Assembly (NCBI GenBank): GCA_044772875.1
Contig: CP173058.1
Coordinates: 2,232,001-2,296,000, forward strand
Length of the DNA stretch: 64,000 bases
Source: Morganella morganii_D
GTDB taxonomy: Bacteria; Pseudomonadota; Gammaproteobacteria; Enterobacterales; Enterobacteriaceae
Reading direction: 5' to 3'
The notes under the pieces: model-generated
What the model was told of the DNA's origin: nothing
What the model saw: the letters and a program-made list of their open reading frames with translations, nothing else
Database searches by the model: none
Part shown: positions 1-7,939 of the stretch, piece after piece
How positions within the stretch are numbered: the first letter of the stretch is position 1
Layout of the letters: each line of letters opens with the position of its first letter
Made by a program: the position numbers and the translations under genes

Positions 1-383
1 TGTGCCCAGGCCGAAATACTCAGAGTCGGTTTGTTATTTTCCGGTGTCGGATAAACGGATTCCACCAGCCACAGCAGGTTTGCAGACAATCCCTTTTCAT
101 TAATGCCGTCCGTCGTGGATACATCATAACCGGATGCCACCACGCTGCCGTATTTTGACACCCATTTTACGGAGTCCGGCCCGGCGGCGCCATCACGCGC
201 CATTCCCTGCGGGAAGATCCATAAATTGGTGCCGACATCACTTTTCCAGTCCATAGACCGGGCAGTGATCACCTGCGCATCATCCCCGAGATACACCAGC
301 CGGGTGCAGGCGGAAGCAATCTGAGCAGCCAGTAATGTGGCCGACGCGACCGCACCGGCAAGCATAATTCGTTTAAATGTCAT
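1..383 (-). CDS. Choloylglycine hydrolase / penicillin V acylase family protein (3' end outside window)
   Basis: Partial gene entering from the left edge; only the first 127 codons are visible. The start is the ATG at 383, with an AAGGGG ribosome site just upstream. A signal peptide of about 25 residues ends in ASA and is followed at once by Cys26. Cys26 starts the CTRLVYLGDD motif, and RSMDW follows. This is the usual N-terminus of linear-amide C-N hydrolases (Ntn fold), where removal of the leader exposes Cys as the nucleophile. The family cleaves conjugated bile salts, penicillin V or acyl-homoserine lactones; the substrate cannot be chosen from this fragment. The signal peptide implies a periplasmic or exported enzyme. 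Confidence 0.8.
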   Translation of the reverse strand, partial: MTFKRIMLAGAVASATLLAAQIASACTRLVYLGDDAQVITARSMDWKSDVGTNLWIFPQGMARDGAAGPDSVKWVSKYGSVVASGYDVSTTDGINEKGLSANLLWLVESVYPTPENNKPTLSISAWA

Positions 384-455
384 GAAAAACCCCTTTTCAT
401 TGCGTCCGGCAACCGGCAGTTTACCGGTTACGCTTCCTTATTACTGTAGTCCTTA

Positions 456-1973
456 TCAGGATTTTGTGGCAAACGGCGGTCGGGCAAACCAGATAAGGAC
501 AATCAATCCGATAAAGATACCGCCGGAAAGCCAGAAAATCTCATTGGCACTGATAATCAGCCCCTGGGCGGTAATTTCATTCGCCAGATACGCGGAGGTT
601 TGCTCCTGAGACAACCCGTGCTGCGCCATCTCCTGATACATCTGTACCGATTCCGGATTATACGCGGTGATGGATTCTGTCAGCTGAGAATGATGTAACG
701 ATTCGCGACGGCTCCACAGCGTGGTGGTAATCGATGTGCCGACAGAGCCCGCCAGTGTCCGGAAGAAGTTTGCCAGCGCGGAGGCGGAGGCCAGTTTCTC
801 CGGCGGCAGGCCGGAAAGCGTGATGGTGGTTAGCGGCATAAAGAAGCAGGCCACGGCAAACCCCTGTACCAGTTGCGGCCAGACAGAGGCGTAGAATCCC
901 ATCTGCGGCTCAAAGGTATAGGCGCGCCAGTAGAAGCAGATTGAATACACCACGAAACTAAAGGTTACAATCCAGCGCAAATCCACCACGTTAGAGATCT
1001 TGCCGACAAACGCGGAAATCAGTATCGGCACCAGCCCGATAGGTGCCAGCGCCAGCCCTGCCCATTCCGCCGTATAACCGTAGACCTCCTGAAGTAACTG
1101 CGGCAGCAGCACAATCGCGCCGAAATAGACCATATACGCCAGGCTGACTGACAATGTACCAATGGTAAAGTTACGCGACTTAAACAGCGACAACTCCACA
1201 ATCGGGTTTTTATCCGTCAGTTCCCAAATCACCAGGAAGACAAGGGAAACGGTTGCAATAACCGCCAGTGCGACAATTTCATCTGACTCCAGCCAGCCGA
1301 GATCTTTCCCTTTATCCAGCAGGATTTGCAGACAACCGATCCCGACCACCAGCAGCGACAAACCAATCACATTGAGCGGAACCTTTGTCACTTTCGATTC
1401 CATACCGCGCAGCAGCATCAGACTGACAATCACCACTGCGATGCCGATAGGCACGTTGATAAAGAAAATCCAGCCCCAGTGAAAGTTATCACTGATATAG
1501 CCGCCCATAATCGGACCGAATACCGGCGCCAGAATGATGGTCATCGACCAGAGAGCCAGCGCGGTATTCTGTTTGGCGGGCGGATAACTTTTCAGCAGCA
1601 GACTCTGCGAGAGCGGGATTATCGGCCCGGCCACCCCGCCCTGCAACACGCGGAAGAAAATCAGCATTTCCAGGCTTTCTGACAATCCGCACAGCAGTGA
1701 TGTCAGGGTAAACAGCCCGGTGGACCAGATAAATACCCGCACTTCCCCGAAGCGTTTTGCCAGAAACCCGGTAATCGCGATGGAAATCGCGTTAGATACC
1801 CCGAACGAGGTAATAACCCAGGTGCCCTGTGAGACAGAGGCACCGAGATTGCCGGAAATGGTCGGGATCGCCACGTTGGCAATGGTGGAGTCCAGCACCT
1901 GCATAAAGGTGGCCATCGACAGCGCGATGGTCGCCCAGACCAGTTTCATGCCTGTTAACGGTTGATTAGCCAC
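456..1973 (-). CDS. emrB: Multidrug efflux MFS transporter EmrB (DHA2 family, 14 TM)
   Basis: A 505-residue inner-membrane drug:H+ antiporter very close to E. coli EmrB in remembered sequence. Visible landmarks are the N-terminal MQVLDSTIANVAIPTI stretch, the motif C-like GPIMGGYISDNFHWGW region near residue 155, and about 14 hydrophobic segments. With EmrA and an outer-membrane TolC channel it exports hydrophobic toxicants. The start is a GTG at 1973. It lies 18 bases downstream of emrA in the same orientation, so the two form an operon. No EmrR/MprA regulator gene sits upstream, unlike the emrRAB order of E. coli. Confidence 0.95.
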   Translation of the reverse strand: MANQPLTGMKLVWATIALSMATFMQVLDSTIANVAIPTISGNLGASVSQGTWVITSFGVSNAISIAITGFLAKRFGEVRVFIWSTGLFTLTSLLCGLSESLEMLIFFRVLQGGVAGPIIPLSQSLLLKSYPPAKQNTALALWSMTIILAPVFGPIMGGYISDNFHWGWIFFINVPIGIAVVIVSLMLLRGMESKVTKVPLNVIGLSLLVVGIGCLQILLDKGKDLGWLESDEIVALAVIATVSLVFLVIWELTDKNPIVELSLFKSRNFTIGTLSVSLAYMVYFGAIVLLPQLLQEVYGYTAEWAGLALAPIGLVPILISAFVGKISNVVDLRWIVTFSFVVYSICFYWRAYTFEPQMGFYASVWPQLVQGFAVACFFMPLTTITLSGLPPEKLASASALANFFRTLAGSVGTSITTTLWSRRESLHHSQLTESITAYNPESVQMYQEMAQHGLSQEQTSAYLANEITAQGLIISANEIFWLSGGIFIGLIVLIWFARPPFATKS

Positions 1974-1991
1974 AATAAAGCCCCGCGCTGA

Positions 1992-3182
1992 TTAACTGGC
2001 GTTATCGGTAATGATTTGCGCAATCACCGCATTGACCGGTGCCAGATCCGGGATCAGCACATCACTTTTAAAGGCCGGCGTATCACGCTGAACATTAGCC
2101 AGTACCGGGCCGCCGGTGTTTTTGGTTTCGATAGTCACATTCATCGACAGCCCGATACGCAGCGGATATTTGGCAACCTGCTGCGGATCCAGCTCAACCC
2201 TGACCGGCAGACGCTGCACCACTTTTATCCAGTTACCGGTGGCATTTTGCGCCGGCAGCAGGGAGAAAGCACTGCCGGTACCCATATCCAGCCCGGCCAC
2301 GGTGCCGTTAAAGATGACTTTATCACCGTAAAAATCACTGGTGATCGTTACCGGCTGCCCGATCCGCACACTACTGAGCTGTGTTTCCTTAAAGTTGGCG
2401 TCAATCCAGACCGGTTCGACCGGCACAATCGCCATCAGCGAAGCATTAGGACTGACCTGAGCCCCGACCTGCACATTACGGCGGGAGACATAACCGGTAA
2501 ACGGACTGCGGATTTCTGTGCGCTGTAAGTTAATCCAGGCATCACGGACTTTATCCGCCGCCTGCAACACGGCCGGCTGATCAGCCAGTGCCGTGGTTTT
2601 CAGCAGCGCTTTGGTGGCGTTCAGCTGTTGCACAGAGGCATTCAGGGATGCCTGTGCCTCCTCGACGGCTTCGCGTGAATGCTGTAAATCTTCTTTGGAA
2701 ATAGTCCCCCGCTGTCCTAACACGCTGCGGCGGGCATAGTCACTCTGTGCCTGATTCAGCATCACTTTTTTCTGTGCGATGACCGCACTGAGCTGATCGC
2801 GGTTAAAATAGAGCTCCTGAGTCTGACGCACGGTGGCCGCCAGGTCATGGCGTGCCTGTGCATAGGCCAGTTCAGCATTGGTTTTATCCAGCACCACCAG
2901 CACATCACCGGCATGTACCAGATCGGTATTTTCAAAATTCACCTGCGTCACATTACCGGTGGTTTGTGCGACGATCGGTACCTGGAGCCCGACCACGTAG
3001 GCATCATCGGTATATTCCTGATAACGCAGCACCATAAACCAGTAAATCAGATAACCGGCCAGCAGCACAATAAAGAGTAATGAGGTTCCCGCAAGCCAGA
3101 TTTTTCGTTTGACGGGATTGGATGATGATGTTTTTTTGTCAGAAGGCTGGGCAGCAGAAGACTGCGCTGATGTGTTGTCCAT
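1992..3182 (-). CDS. emrA: Multidrug efflux membrane-fusion protein EmrA
   Basis: HlyD-family periplasmic adaptor of 396 residues that couples EmrB to TolC. It has a charged cytoplasmic N-terminus, one membrane anchor at about residues 29-50, then a lipoyl-like segment and a long alpha-helical hairpin (about residues 90-200). A beta-barrel region follows, containing the RSPFTGYVSRRNVQVGAQV motif. The ATG at 3182 is preferred over the in-frame TTG one codon earlier; a GGGG tract lies 7 bases upstream. It is first of the emrAB pair. The upstream 500 bases contain no emrR. Confidence 0.94.
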   Translation of the reverse strand: MDNTSAQSSAAQPSDKKTSSSNPVKRKIWLAGTSLLFIVLLAGYLIYWFMVLRYQEYTDDAYVVGLQVPIVAQTTGNVTQVNFENTDLVHAGDVLVVLDKTNAELAYAQARHDLAATVRQTQELYFNRDQLSAVIAQKKVMLNQAQSDYARRSVLGQRGTISKEDLQHSREAVEEAQASLNASVQQLNATKALLKTTALADQPAVLQAADKVRDAWINLQRTEIRSPFTGYVSRRNVQVGAQVSPNASLMAIVPVEPVWIDANFKETQLSSVRIGQPVTITSDFYGDKVIFNGTVAGLDMGTGSAFSLLPAQNATGNWIKVVQRLPVRVELDPQQVAKYPLRIGLSMNVTIETKNTGGPVLANVQRDTPAFKSDVLIPDLAPVNAVIAQIITDNAS

Positions 3183-3646
3183 CAAGATACCCCGGTAATT
3201 AAGTTAATCCGAAAAATATTGCGCACAGAATAGCCTGAATCACTATAAAAGTAACGGTAAGTGAAATATTACAGGAGAAAACCGGGATCAATATAAACAG
3301 AAACAAAACATCTGCTGAACACAATAAAATATGCAATATATGTATCAGATTATGATGGATTACAAATTAATATAATGAAATAACCGGATATTAAAGTAAT
3401 ATCCCCTGTCTGTTTTGATACCTATTTCTTCTCTTCCTGTGGCAGATGAAGAATACATAAAAGACATTTACCGGGAAAAACCTCTGATTATTCGTCTGCC
3501 CGGTTCATTTTCGGGTATCATAGTATTTTCTGTTTATATTTCCGGATTTTTAAACAAAGTATCGTGTTTTACTGAGGTTTGTTTATTTTGTATCAGGATG
3601 CAGAAAACCGCACGATTTGCACATTTCCGGTTCTGCCGGCGGGTAC
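3183..3646. other. AT-rich intergenic region upstream of emrA
   Basis: About 460 bases, strongly AT-rich, between emrA and the terminator of the next minus-strand gene. A 115-codon plus-strand frame (3415-3762) crosses the neighbouring gene's end and terminator, and has no family resemblance or good ribosome site; I do not accept it. The region probably holds the emrAB promoter, but I cannot place a convincing -35/-10 pair or an EmrR-type operator. Confidence 0.5.
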
Positions 3647-3678
3647 AAAAAAACCGCAGGGCATATTACTCTGCGGTT
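3647..3678 (-). terminator. Rho-independent terminator
   Basis: On the minus strand CCGCAG, an 11-base loop and CTGCGG are followed by seven T. It lies just after the stop codon of the exported orphan at 3701-4471. Confidence 0.75.
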
Positions 3679-3700
3679 ATTAACCGGTTTTATGCAATAT

Positions 3701-4471
3701 TTACTGAGACAAAATCAGACGCAGTGCCTCTGCGGTTGCAGCTTTATTGGGCTCCTGCGTAAAATATTCATAAAAATCCCCGACAATCAGGCAGGTGGTC
3801 ACCGGATCCTTCGCACCTTCATTCAGGTTGGTTAACAACTCAACTTTGTCACCGTATTTCGCTGTCAGTTTCTGATAAATATTCCCTAATACCTGATACG
3901 CCTCCTGCTCAGGTACTTCACTGGTATTCCGGTCTTCCAGCGAAGACGTCAGAATCAGGTTCACGGTTTTCAGCATCCGGATATCAGCTTCATTATAGAT
4001 AAACTGAGATTTATTCTGCGGGAATTTATTCAGTGCCGGGAAAAAGTTATTAAAACACTGCTGCCCGGACGGGTCTTTCACCAGATAGCCTTCCGCCTGC
4101 TCTTTTACCGCTGCGGCAAAGGCATTCAGCGAATCATCAGACGCATACGGGATCCGGTCAATTAATAACACCGCCGTCAGTCCGGCAATCTCATTCATCC
4201 ATGCCGCTTTCTGTTCGCGGGTCATGGTGTCGTAATTCCCGATCTTCTTCTTTATGTCCTTATATTTTTCCGGGGAAATTTTGCCGACCACTTCAATAAA
4301 CTGCATGGACTCCGACATCATTTCGGCTTCAAGTGATTTTGGCGTTGTAATTCCGTCTTTACTGACTGCGGTGACAGAAAAAACATTATCCTGCGTGCCC
4401 ATATAATAACCGACACCGGCAAATACCACCGCAACAATAAGAACTAATAATAAGCTGAGTTTTTTATTCAC
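3701..4471 (-). CDS. Exported or membrane-anchored protein of unknown function
   Basis: I do not recognise the family. The GTG at 4471 is chosen because AGAGGA lies 7 bases upstream; a longer frame to 4501 lacks this. The product is 256 residues with a Lys-containing N-terminus and one hydrophobic stretch (about residues 5-23). That stretch has no clear signal-peptidase site, so it may be a membrane anchor. The rest is soluble, helix-rich and charged, with two cysteines (in QQCFNNFF and TTCLIVGDF) that could pair in the periplasm. It is transcribed alone, between yceI and a strong terminator. Confidence 0.7.
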   Translation of the reverse strand: MNKKLSLLLVLIVAVVFAGVGYYMGTQDNVFSVTAVSKDGITTPKSLEAEMMSESMQFIEVVGKISPEKYKDIKKKIGNYDTMTREQKAAWMNEIAGLTAVLLIDRIPYASDDSLNAFAAAVKEQAEGYLVKDPSGQQCFNNFFPALNKFPQNKSQFIYNEADIRMLKTVNLILTSSLEDRNTSEVPEQEAYQVLGNIYQKLTAKYGDKVELLTNLNEGAKDPVTTCLIVGDFYEYFTQEPNKAATAEALRLILSQ

Positions 4472-4527
4472 GCATTTTCCTCTGATACGCTGAGTTATCA
4501 CTGAAAATATAGTGACACAAATTAATA

Positions 4528-4547
4528 AGGCCTGCTATTGCAGGCCT
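4528..4547. terminator. Hairpin between yceI and the exported orphan
   Basis: AGGCCTGC-TATT-GCAGGCCT is a perfect 8-bp stem with a 4-base loop, placed just after the yceI stop on the minus strand. The following T content is modest (TTATTAATTT), so termination may be partial. Confidence 0.5.
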
Positions 4548-4575
4548 CTGATAATTGTTCAGTCAGTAAAAATAA

Positions 4576-5154
4576 TCAGATTTTTACACCTTCAACGGAA
4601 ATAATCAGTTCAGCATCCTGTGATTTCGGCCCCAGATCCGCTTTGATATTAAAGCTTTTCAGAGAAACTTTCCCGGCAGCCTCAAAACCGGCGCGGTAAC
4701 CGCCCCACGGATCTTTACCTTCCCCGGTCAGTTTTGCATCCAGTGTCACCGGATTGGTCACACCATTCAGGGTCAGATCACCGGTGATAATAAAGTCGTC
4801 ACCTTTCTTCTCTACTTTGGTTGAAACAAATTTTGCTTCCGGATTTTTTTCTGTATTCAGAAACTCACTGCCGCGCAGATGTTTATCACGTTCGGCGTGG
4901 TTGGTATCCAGGCTACCGGTTTTGATGGTCACATCCACGTTGTCTTTTGCCGGGTCAGCCTTATCAAAGGTGAATGTGCCGTCAAAATCTTTAAATGTCC
5001 CGTACAGCCAGCTGTAACCCAGGTGCTGAATGCGGAACTGCACAAACGCGTGCTGCCCTTCTTTATCTATTTTATAGGTGTCAGCCATAGCTGCACCTGA
5101 ACCCAGCAGCATCATACCTGCGCTTAAACCAATCAGTGCTTTCTTCAGCATCAT
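4576..5154 (-). CDS. yceI: YceI family periplasmic protein
   Basis: The 192 residues match E. coli YceI closely; DKEGQHAFVQFRIQHLGYSW and DTNHAERDKHLR are hallmarks. A signal peptide (about residues 1-24, ending in AMA) is followed by the lipocalin-like YceI beta-barrel, which binds polyisoprenoid-type amphiphiles in family structures. The E. coli protein is periplasmic and is reported as induced by high pH and osmotic stress. The start is the ATG at 5154, with GGAG 5 bases upstream. It follows yceJ by 36 bases in one transcription unit, the order seen in E. coli. Confidence 0.93.
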   Translation of the reverse strand: MMLKKALIGLSAGMMLLGSGAAMADTYKIDKEGQHAFVQFRIQHLGYSWLYGTFKDFDGTFTFDKADPAKDNVDVTIKTGSLDTNHAERDKHLRGSEFLNTEKNPEAKFVSTKVEKKGDDFIITGDLTLNGVTNPVTLDAKLTGEGKDPWGGYRAGFEAAGKVSLKSFNIKADLGPKSQDAELIISVEGVKI

Positions 5155-5190
5155 ATTTACTCCGTCATAATAAAATTACGGGCACCCTGT

Positions 5191-5742
5191 TCAGGGTTTC
5201 ATGCCCAACATGCGTTTTAATGTGGCGTCTTTATCAAAAAAATGATGTTTAAGTGCAGCCAGCGCGTGCAGCACCGATAACACAACAACTGCCCAGGCAA
5301 GATACAGATGCACCGTACCGGCGGTATCTGCCTGCCCCGCACCGTCTGTCAGTGTGGCCGGCACATCAAACCAGCCGAAAACTGATACCGCCTGACCATT
5401 TGCCGTTGAAATAAAATAACCGGTGATCAGAATGGCAAACAAAATACCGTACAGCAGCCAGTGCGCCAGCGCGGCACTGATGCGGGTAAACCGGCTGTAA
5501 GTGGATAATGCCGGCGGCGGAGGTGAAATCCAGCGCCAGACCATACGGACAACCAGCACAATAAACAGCAGGATCCCGATGCTCTTGTGGATCTCCGGCG
5601 CGCGGTGATACCAGACATCATAATAACCCAGCGACACCATCCACAGCCCCAGAGCGAACATCCCGTAAACCGTGAGAGCCACGCCCCAGTGAAGCAGAAC
5701 AGAAAGATGCCCGTACCGTTGCGCACTATTTTTCCATTGCAT
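5191..5742 (-). CDS. yceJ: Cytochrome b561 family membrane protein YceJ
   Basis: A dihaem b561-type inner-membrane protein of 183 residues with four membrane helices and histidines in HWGVALTVYG, HKSIGIL, HWLLYGI and the C-terminal HALAALKHHF stretch, as haem ligands need. The frame is open to 5829, but the ATG at 5742 is chosen: AAAGGGT precedes it, and the E. coli protein also starts just before the RYG motif. It is the first gene of yceJ-yceI; family members pass electrons between quinol and periplasmic acceptors. Confidence 0.9.
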   Translation of the reverse strand: MQWKNSAQRYGHLSVLLHWGVALTVYGMFALGLWMVSLGYYDVWYHRAPEIHKSIGILLFIVLVVRMVWRWISPPPPALSTYSRFTRISAALAHWLLYGILFAILITGYFISTANGQAVSVFGWFDVPATLTDGAGQADTAGTVHLYLAWAVVVLSVLHALAALKHHFFDKDATLKRMLGMKP

Positions 5743-6045
5743 TGATAAATACCCTTTGATGTTCCATACGGATAACATTTCAGTAACAGAGAGATACTTT
5801 ACGTGAATTTCACCGATAATATCGGACAAATATTTTGCTTAAGTCAGTCAAAATTAATCACTAACTCATTAATTTAACTATTATTTCCATGGTAATCCAA
5901 AATATTAAACCGGAAAAATCTTATATACCGGGATTTTATAAGAGTGATTTGGTCTGAGTTATAACCAAAATGCAGGAAAAACCGGGACACGACAGATATA
6001 GACAAAAAATAATTTTAATATTTAAAATTATTTTTGATAAAAAAT
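5743..6045. other. AT-rich intergenic region upstream of yceJ
   Basis: About 300 very AT-rich bases separate yceJ from the promoter of the small gene at 6127. A 71-codon plus frame (5970-6185) overlaps that promoter and has no supporting features. Nothing else is recognised. Confidence 0.4.
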
Positions 6046-6073
6046 TTGACATGAATCACAAAAATGATATAGT
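6046..6073 (+). promoter_or_regulatory. Strong sigma-70 promoter of the 25-codon gene
   Basis: A consensus -35 TTGACA (6046-6051), a 16-base spacer and -10 TATAGT (6068-6073). The -35 is embedded in TTGACATGAATCAC, which matches the FNR box TTGAT-N4-ATCAA in 8 of its 10 defined positions. An FNR site centred near -27 would be expected to repress, but this is only a possibility. Confidence 0.65.
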
Positions 6074-6126
6074 ACAGCCGTCAAAGCCAAACGGCTTAAT
6101 CACTTACTCAAAAGCAGGAGTTTATT

Positions 6127-6204
6127 ATGAAAAGCATCAAAACTTTCTTTTCTTATCTGACCCGCGCTGCTGCTATTATTGCTAAAAACAGCAAAGCATT
6201 CTGA
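6127..6204 (+). CDS. Small 25-residue amphipathic peptide (unknown)
   Basis: An isolated mini-gene with every element of an expression unit: a consensus promoter at 6046-6073, a ribosome site (CAGGAG, 6 bases before the ATG), 25 codons ending in TGA at 6204, and a rho-independent terminator 17 bases later. The peptide begins MKSIKTFF, has a hydrophobic centre (AAAIIA) and scattered Lys/Arg, and would form a cationic amphipathic helix. I do not recognise it. It could be a membrane-active peptide, a type I toxin, or the coding part of a dual-function small RNA of about 170 nt. No antisense promoter was identified. Confidence 0.6.
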   Translation: MKSIKTFFSYLTRAAAIIAKNSKAF

Positions 6205-6220
6205 TTTATCAGACAGATAC

Positions 6221-6248
6221 AAAAAAGCGCCTTGCAGGCGCTTTTTTT
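6221..6248. terminator. Bidirectional rho-independent terminator
   Basis: AAAAAAGCGCC-TTGCA-GGCGCTTTTTTT serves both the small plus-strand gene and the convergent glycosyltransferase gene. Confidence 0.9.
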
Positions 6249-6256
6249 ATACCGCT

Positions 6257-7105
6257 TTATTTTGCCAGCGGCGCGAATAACCAGCGCAGCCACCAGCGGG
6301 CTTTCCAGCCGGGATTTTTCTCACGGATCACCGGTGATTGACGGCAGACAGAACGCAAAATTTTCCATTCAAAATCCAGGAATAACCGGGAATGACCGGC
6401 TTCCGCACCATATGTACAGACTTCTTGATGCTTGCGCTTATCAACCGGCGTGTTGTATTCCAGGCTTCTGTCCAGCGTATGATAGGACTTATCGCGATCC
6501 ACAATCCGCTCTGTGGCATACACGGATTTCGGCAGATAACGCTGACGGGACCCGTGGTATTTCTGCAATTTCACAAAACGGTAATCTTCTGCGCCGTAAT
6601 GCCCGCAAAACTCTTCATCATAGCCGTAAAAACGGAAAAAGCGGGCACGGGACATAAAGAACAAATTGGAATGCCCTTTGCAGATATTGCCCTGCTCATC
6701 CCGGCGGTAGAGTTTATAGAATGTCCGGCCGGGATTCACCGCATTAATCAGATAAGTAAACGAAGAAACCGGCAGGACATGATCCAGGTCAGTCATCAGA
6801 ATTTTATCTGACGCCGCATAGGTCACGCCCAGATTCCGGGAACCGCCCTGGTTCCACGGAATATCTGTCTTAATCCGCAGCCATGTCAGATTTAAATCAA
6901 ATTCAGGAATTTCATACTCAAGCGGGGAGCAGTCATCAACGATCACAAACTGAACATAATCCAGCACAGATGCCGGCATATTTTCATATTCACGAAGTAA
7001 ATTGATGACTTCAGAGATATCTTGCTGATTACAATAGAAATGAGTGATATAAGTGAGTTTTATATGTTGCTTATCCGCAACTTTTCGGAAGAATTCGCGT
7101 GACAT
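6257..7105 (-). CDS. GT-A fold glycosyltransferase, family 2-like
   Basis: A 282-residue soluble protein with the ordered motifs of an inverting GT-A glycosyltransferase: FVIVDDCSP (about 53-61, nucleotide binding), NQGGSRNLG (85-93), the metal-binding DLD in MTDLDHVLP (106-108), and a GAEDYRF motif with Glu173-Asp174 as likely catalytic base region. No membrane segment is visible. Donor and acceptor sugars cannot be told. It stands alone apart from a small XRE regulator 118 bases upstream, so a role in modifying a surface polysaccharide is only an inference from the family. Confidence 0.8.
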   Translation of the reverse strand: MSREFFRKVADKQHIKLTYITHFYCNQQDISEVINLLREYENMPASVLDYVQFVIVDDCSPLEYEIPEFDLNLTWLRIKTDIPWNQGGSRNLGVTYAASDKILMTDLDHVLPVSSFTYLINAVNPGRTFYKLYRRDEQGNICKGHSNLFFMSRARFFRFYGYDEEFCGHYGAEDYRFVKLQKYHGSRQRYLPKSVYATERIVDRDKSYHTLDRSLEYNTPVDKRKHQEVCTYGAEAGHSRLFLDFEWKILRSVCRQSPVIREKNPGWKARWWLRWLFAPLAK

Positions 7106-7222
7106 TGTACCTGTAACCCTGTTACCACAAATAACTGGCCGGCAATTAGCAACCAGTGCGATGTTAATTGCCGGCTATTCTCACATACAGGTGATACCGT
7201 GTCACTACCTGGCGGGGAGAAA

Positions 7223-7441
7223 CTATTCCTGATCGAAAAAGTAATCCACAGGAACATGGAACAGTTCAGCCAGATACATCAGATAATGTATACTAATCCG
7301 GCTTGTACCCCGCTCATAACGGTTAAATTGCTGCTGAGTTATTCCCATATCTTCCGCTAACCGGACAACACTTAACCCTAAGTATTTCCGCTTTTCTTTA
7401 ATTCGGTTTCCGACACAGGAATATATAGATTCCGTCTCCAT
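7223..7441 (-). CDS. Small XRE-type transcriptional regulator (MrpJ-like)
   Basis: A 72-residue, single-domain Cro/C1-type helix-turn-helix protein. The HTH spans about residues 10-62, with LAEDMGITQQQFNRYERG as the recognition core. Size and the VDYFFDQE end recall MrpJ-type regulators that accompany fimbrial operons in Proteus and relatives, but no fimbrial gene is present here. The ATG at 7441 is chosen because AAGGAGA lies 7 bases upstream; a longer frame to 7456 lacks a site. Confidence 0.75.
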   Translation of the reverse strand: METESIYSCVGNRIKEKRKYLGLSVVRLAEDMGITQQQFNRYERGTSRISIHYLMYLAELFHVPVDYFFDQE

Positions 7442-7855
7442 AAGATTCTCCTTCACTTATATTGACAACGTGATAACAAAAAATTCCGTTTTTAAGAGTC
7501 TGCCATCCGCACACTAACCCGCGGCTCAATAAATTCATAACAATATGAAAAACAAAGTTTAAAATTAAAAGGTTATGAATGAAAGGCATCTTCCGTTTCG
7601 CGATCGGGATTTAACCTTATAGGAGTATTGTTTGCAATATCAATACTCCTATTTAATGTAATAGTACCTACCCGATCACACTTAATATAAAAATGGTCTT
7701 AATAGGATTAAGCACATTTATGAAAAAAACAGACCGCTGAATATTCGCTAATAATATACCCCGGTATTTGATAAAAATAATTGCGTGCAAATACTTAAGA
7801 TATATTTACATTTTTTCCTTATCACTCCCTTAAGAACCGCTTGTTTCGGGCTATG
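7442..7855. other. Intergenic region between the XRE gene and the mtnK promoter
   Basis: About 410 AT-rich bases. I see only the divergent promoter zone and a short imperfect inverted repeat around 7620-7650 (AGGAGTATTG ... CAATACTCCT), which could act as a terminator-like hairpin or operator. No gene is supported. Confidence 0.45.
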
Positions 7856-7871
7856 TGTTAGTTACATCACA
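7856..7871 (+). promoter_or_regulatory. Candidate CRP site of the mtnK promoter
   Basis: TGTTA-GTTACA-TCACA matches the CRP consensus TGTGA-N6-TCACA in 9 of 10 defined positions. Its centre is 41.5 bases upstream of the start expected from the -10 at 7893-7898, the exact class II activation distance. Confidence 0.6.
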
Positions 7872-7877
7872 GAAAAA

Positions 7878-7910
7878 ATACATATGTATAGTTATAATTT
7901 ACATATGTAT
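7878..7910 (+). promoter_or_regulatory. mtnK -10 element flanked by two palindromic operator-like repeats
   Basis: ATACATATGTAT at 7878-7889 and TTACATATGTAT at 7899-7910 are 12-base palindromic elements, 21 bases apart start to start (two helical turns). They flank the perfect -10 TATAAT at 7893-7898. A dimeric or tetrameric repressor bound here would cover the promoter; the SorC protein encoded at 11523 is a candidate. Confidence 0.55.
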
Positions 7911-7939
7911 CAATTTATCTCTGTTTCTGAGGTTTCTAT

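Noticed and set aside
3415..3762. 115-codon plus-strand frame upstream of emrA
   Set aside because: It crosses a terminator and the 3' end of the opposite gene, has no good ribosome site and an AT-rich, low-information sequence.
5970..6185. 71-codon plus-strand frame before the small peptide gene
   Set aside because: It spans the promoter and ribosome site of the 25-codon gene and is out of frame with it; no independent start signal.
7060..7257. 65-codon minus frame between the glycosyltransferase and XRE genes
   Set aside because: It overlaps both real genes and has no family likeness or ribosome site.
7851..7871. CRP site read as TGTGT-N8-TCACA
   Set aside because: The spacing is wrong; the register TGTTA-N6-TCACA at 7856-7871 fits better and was used.
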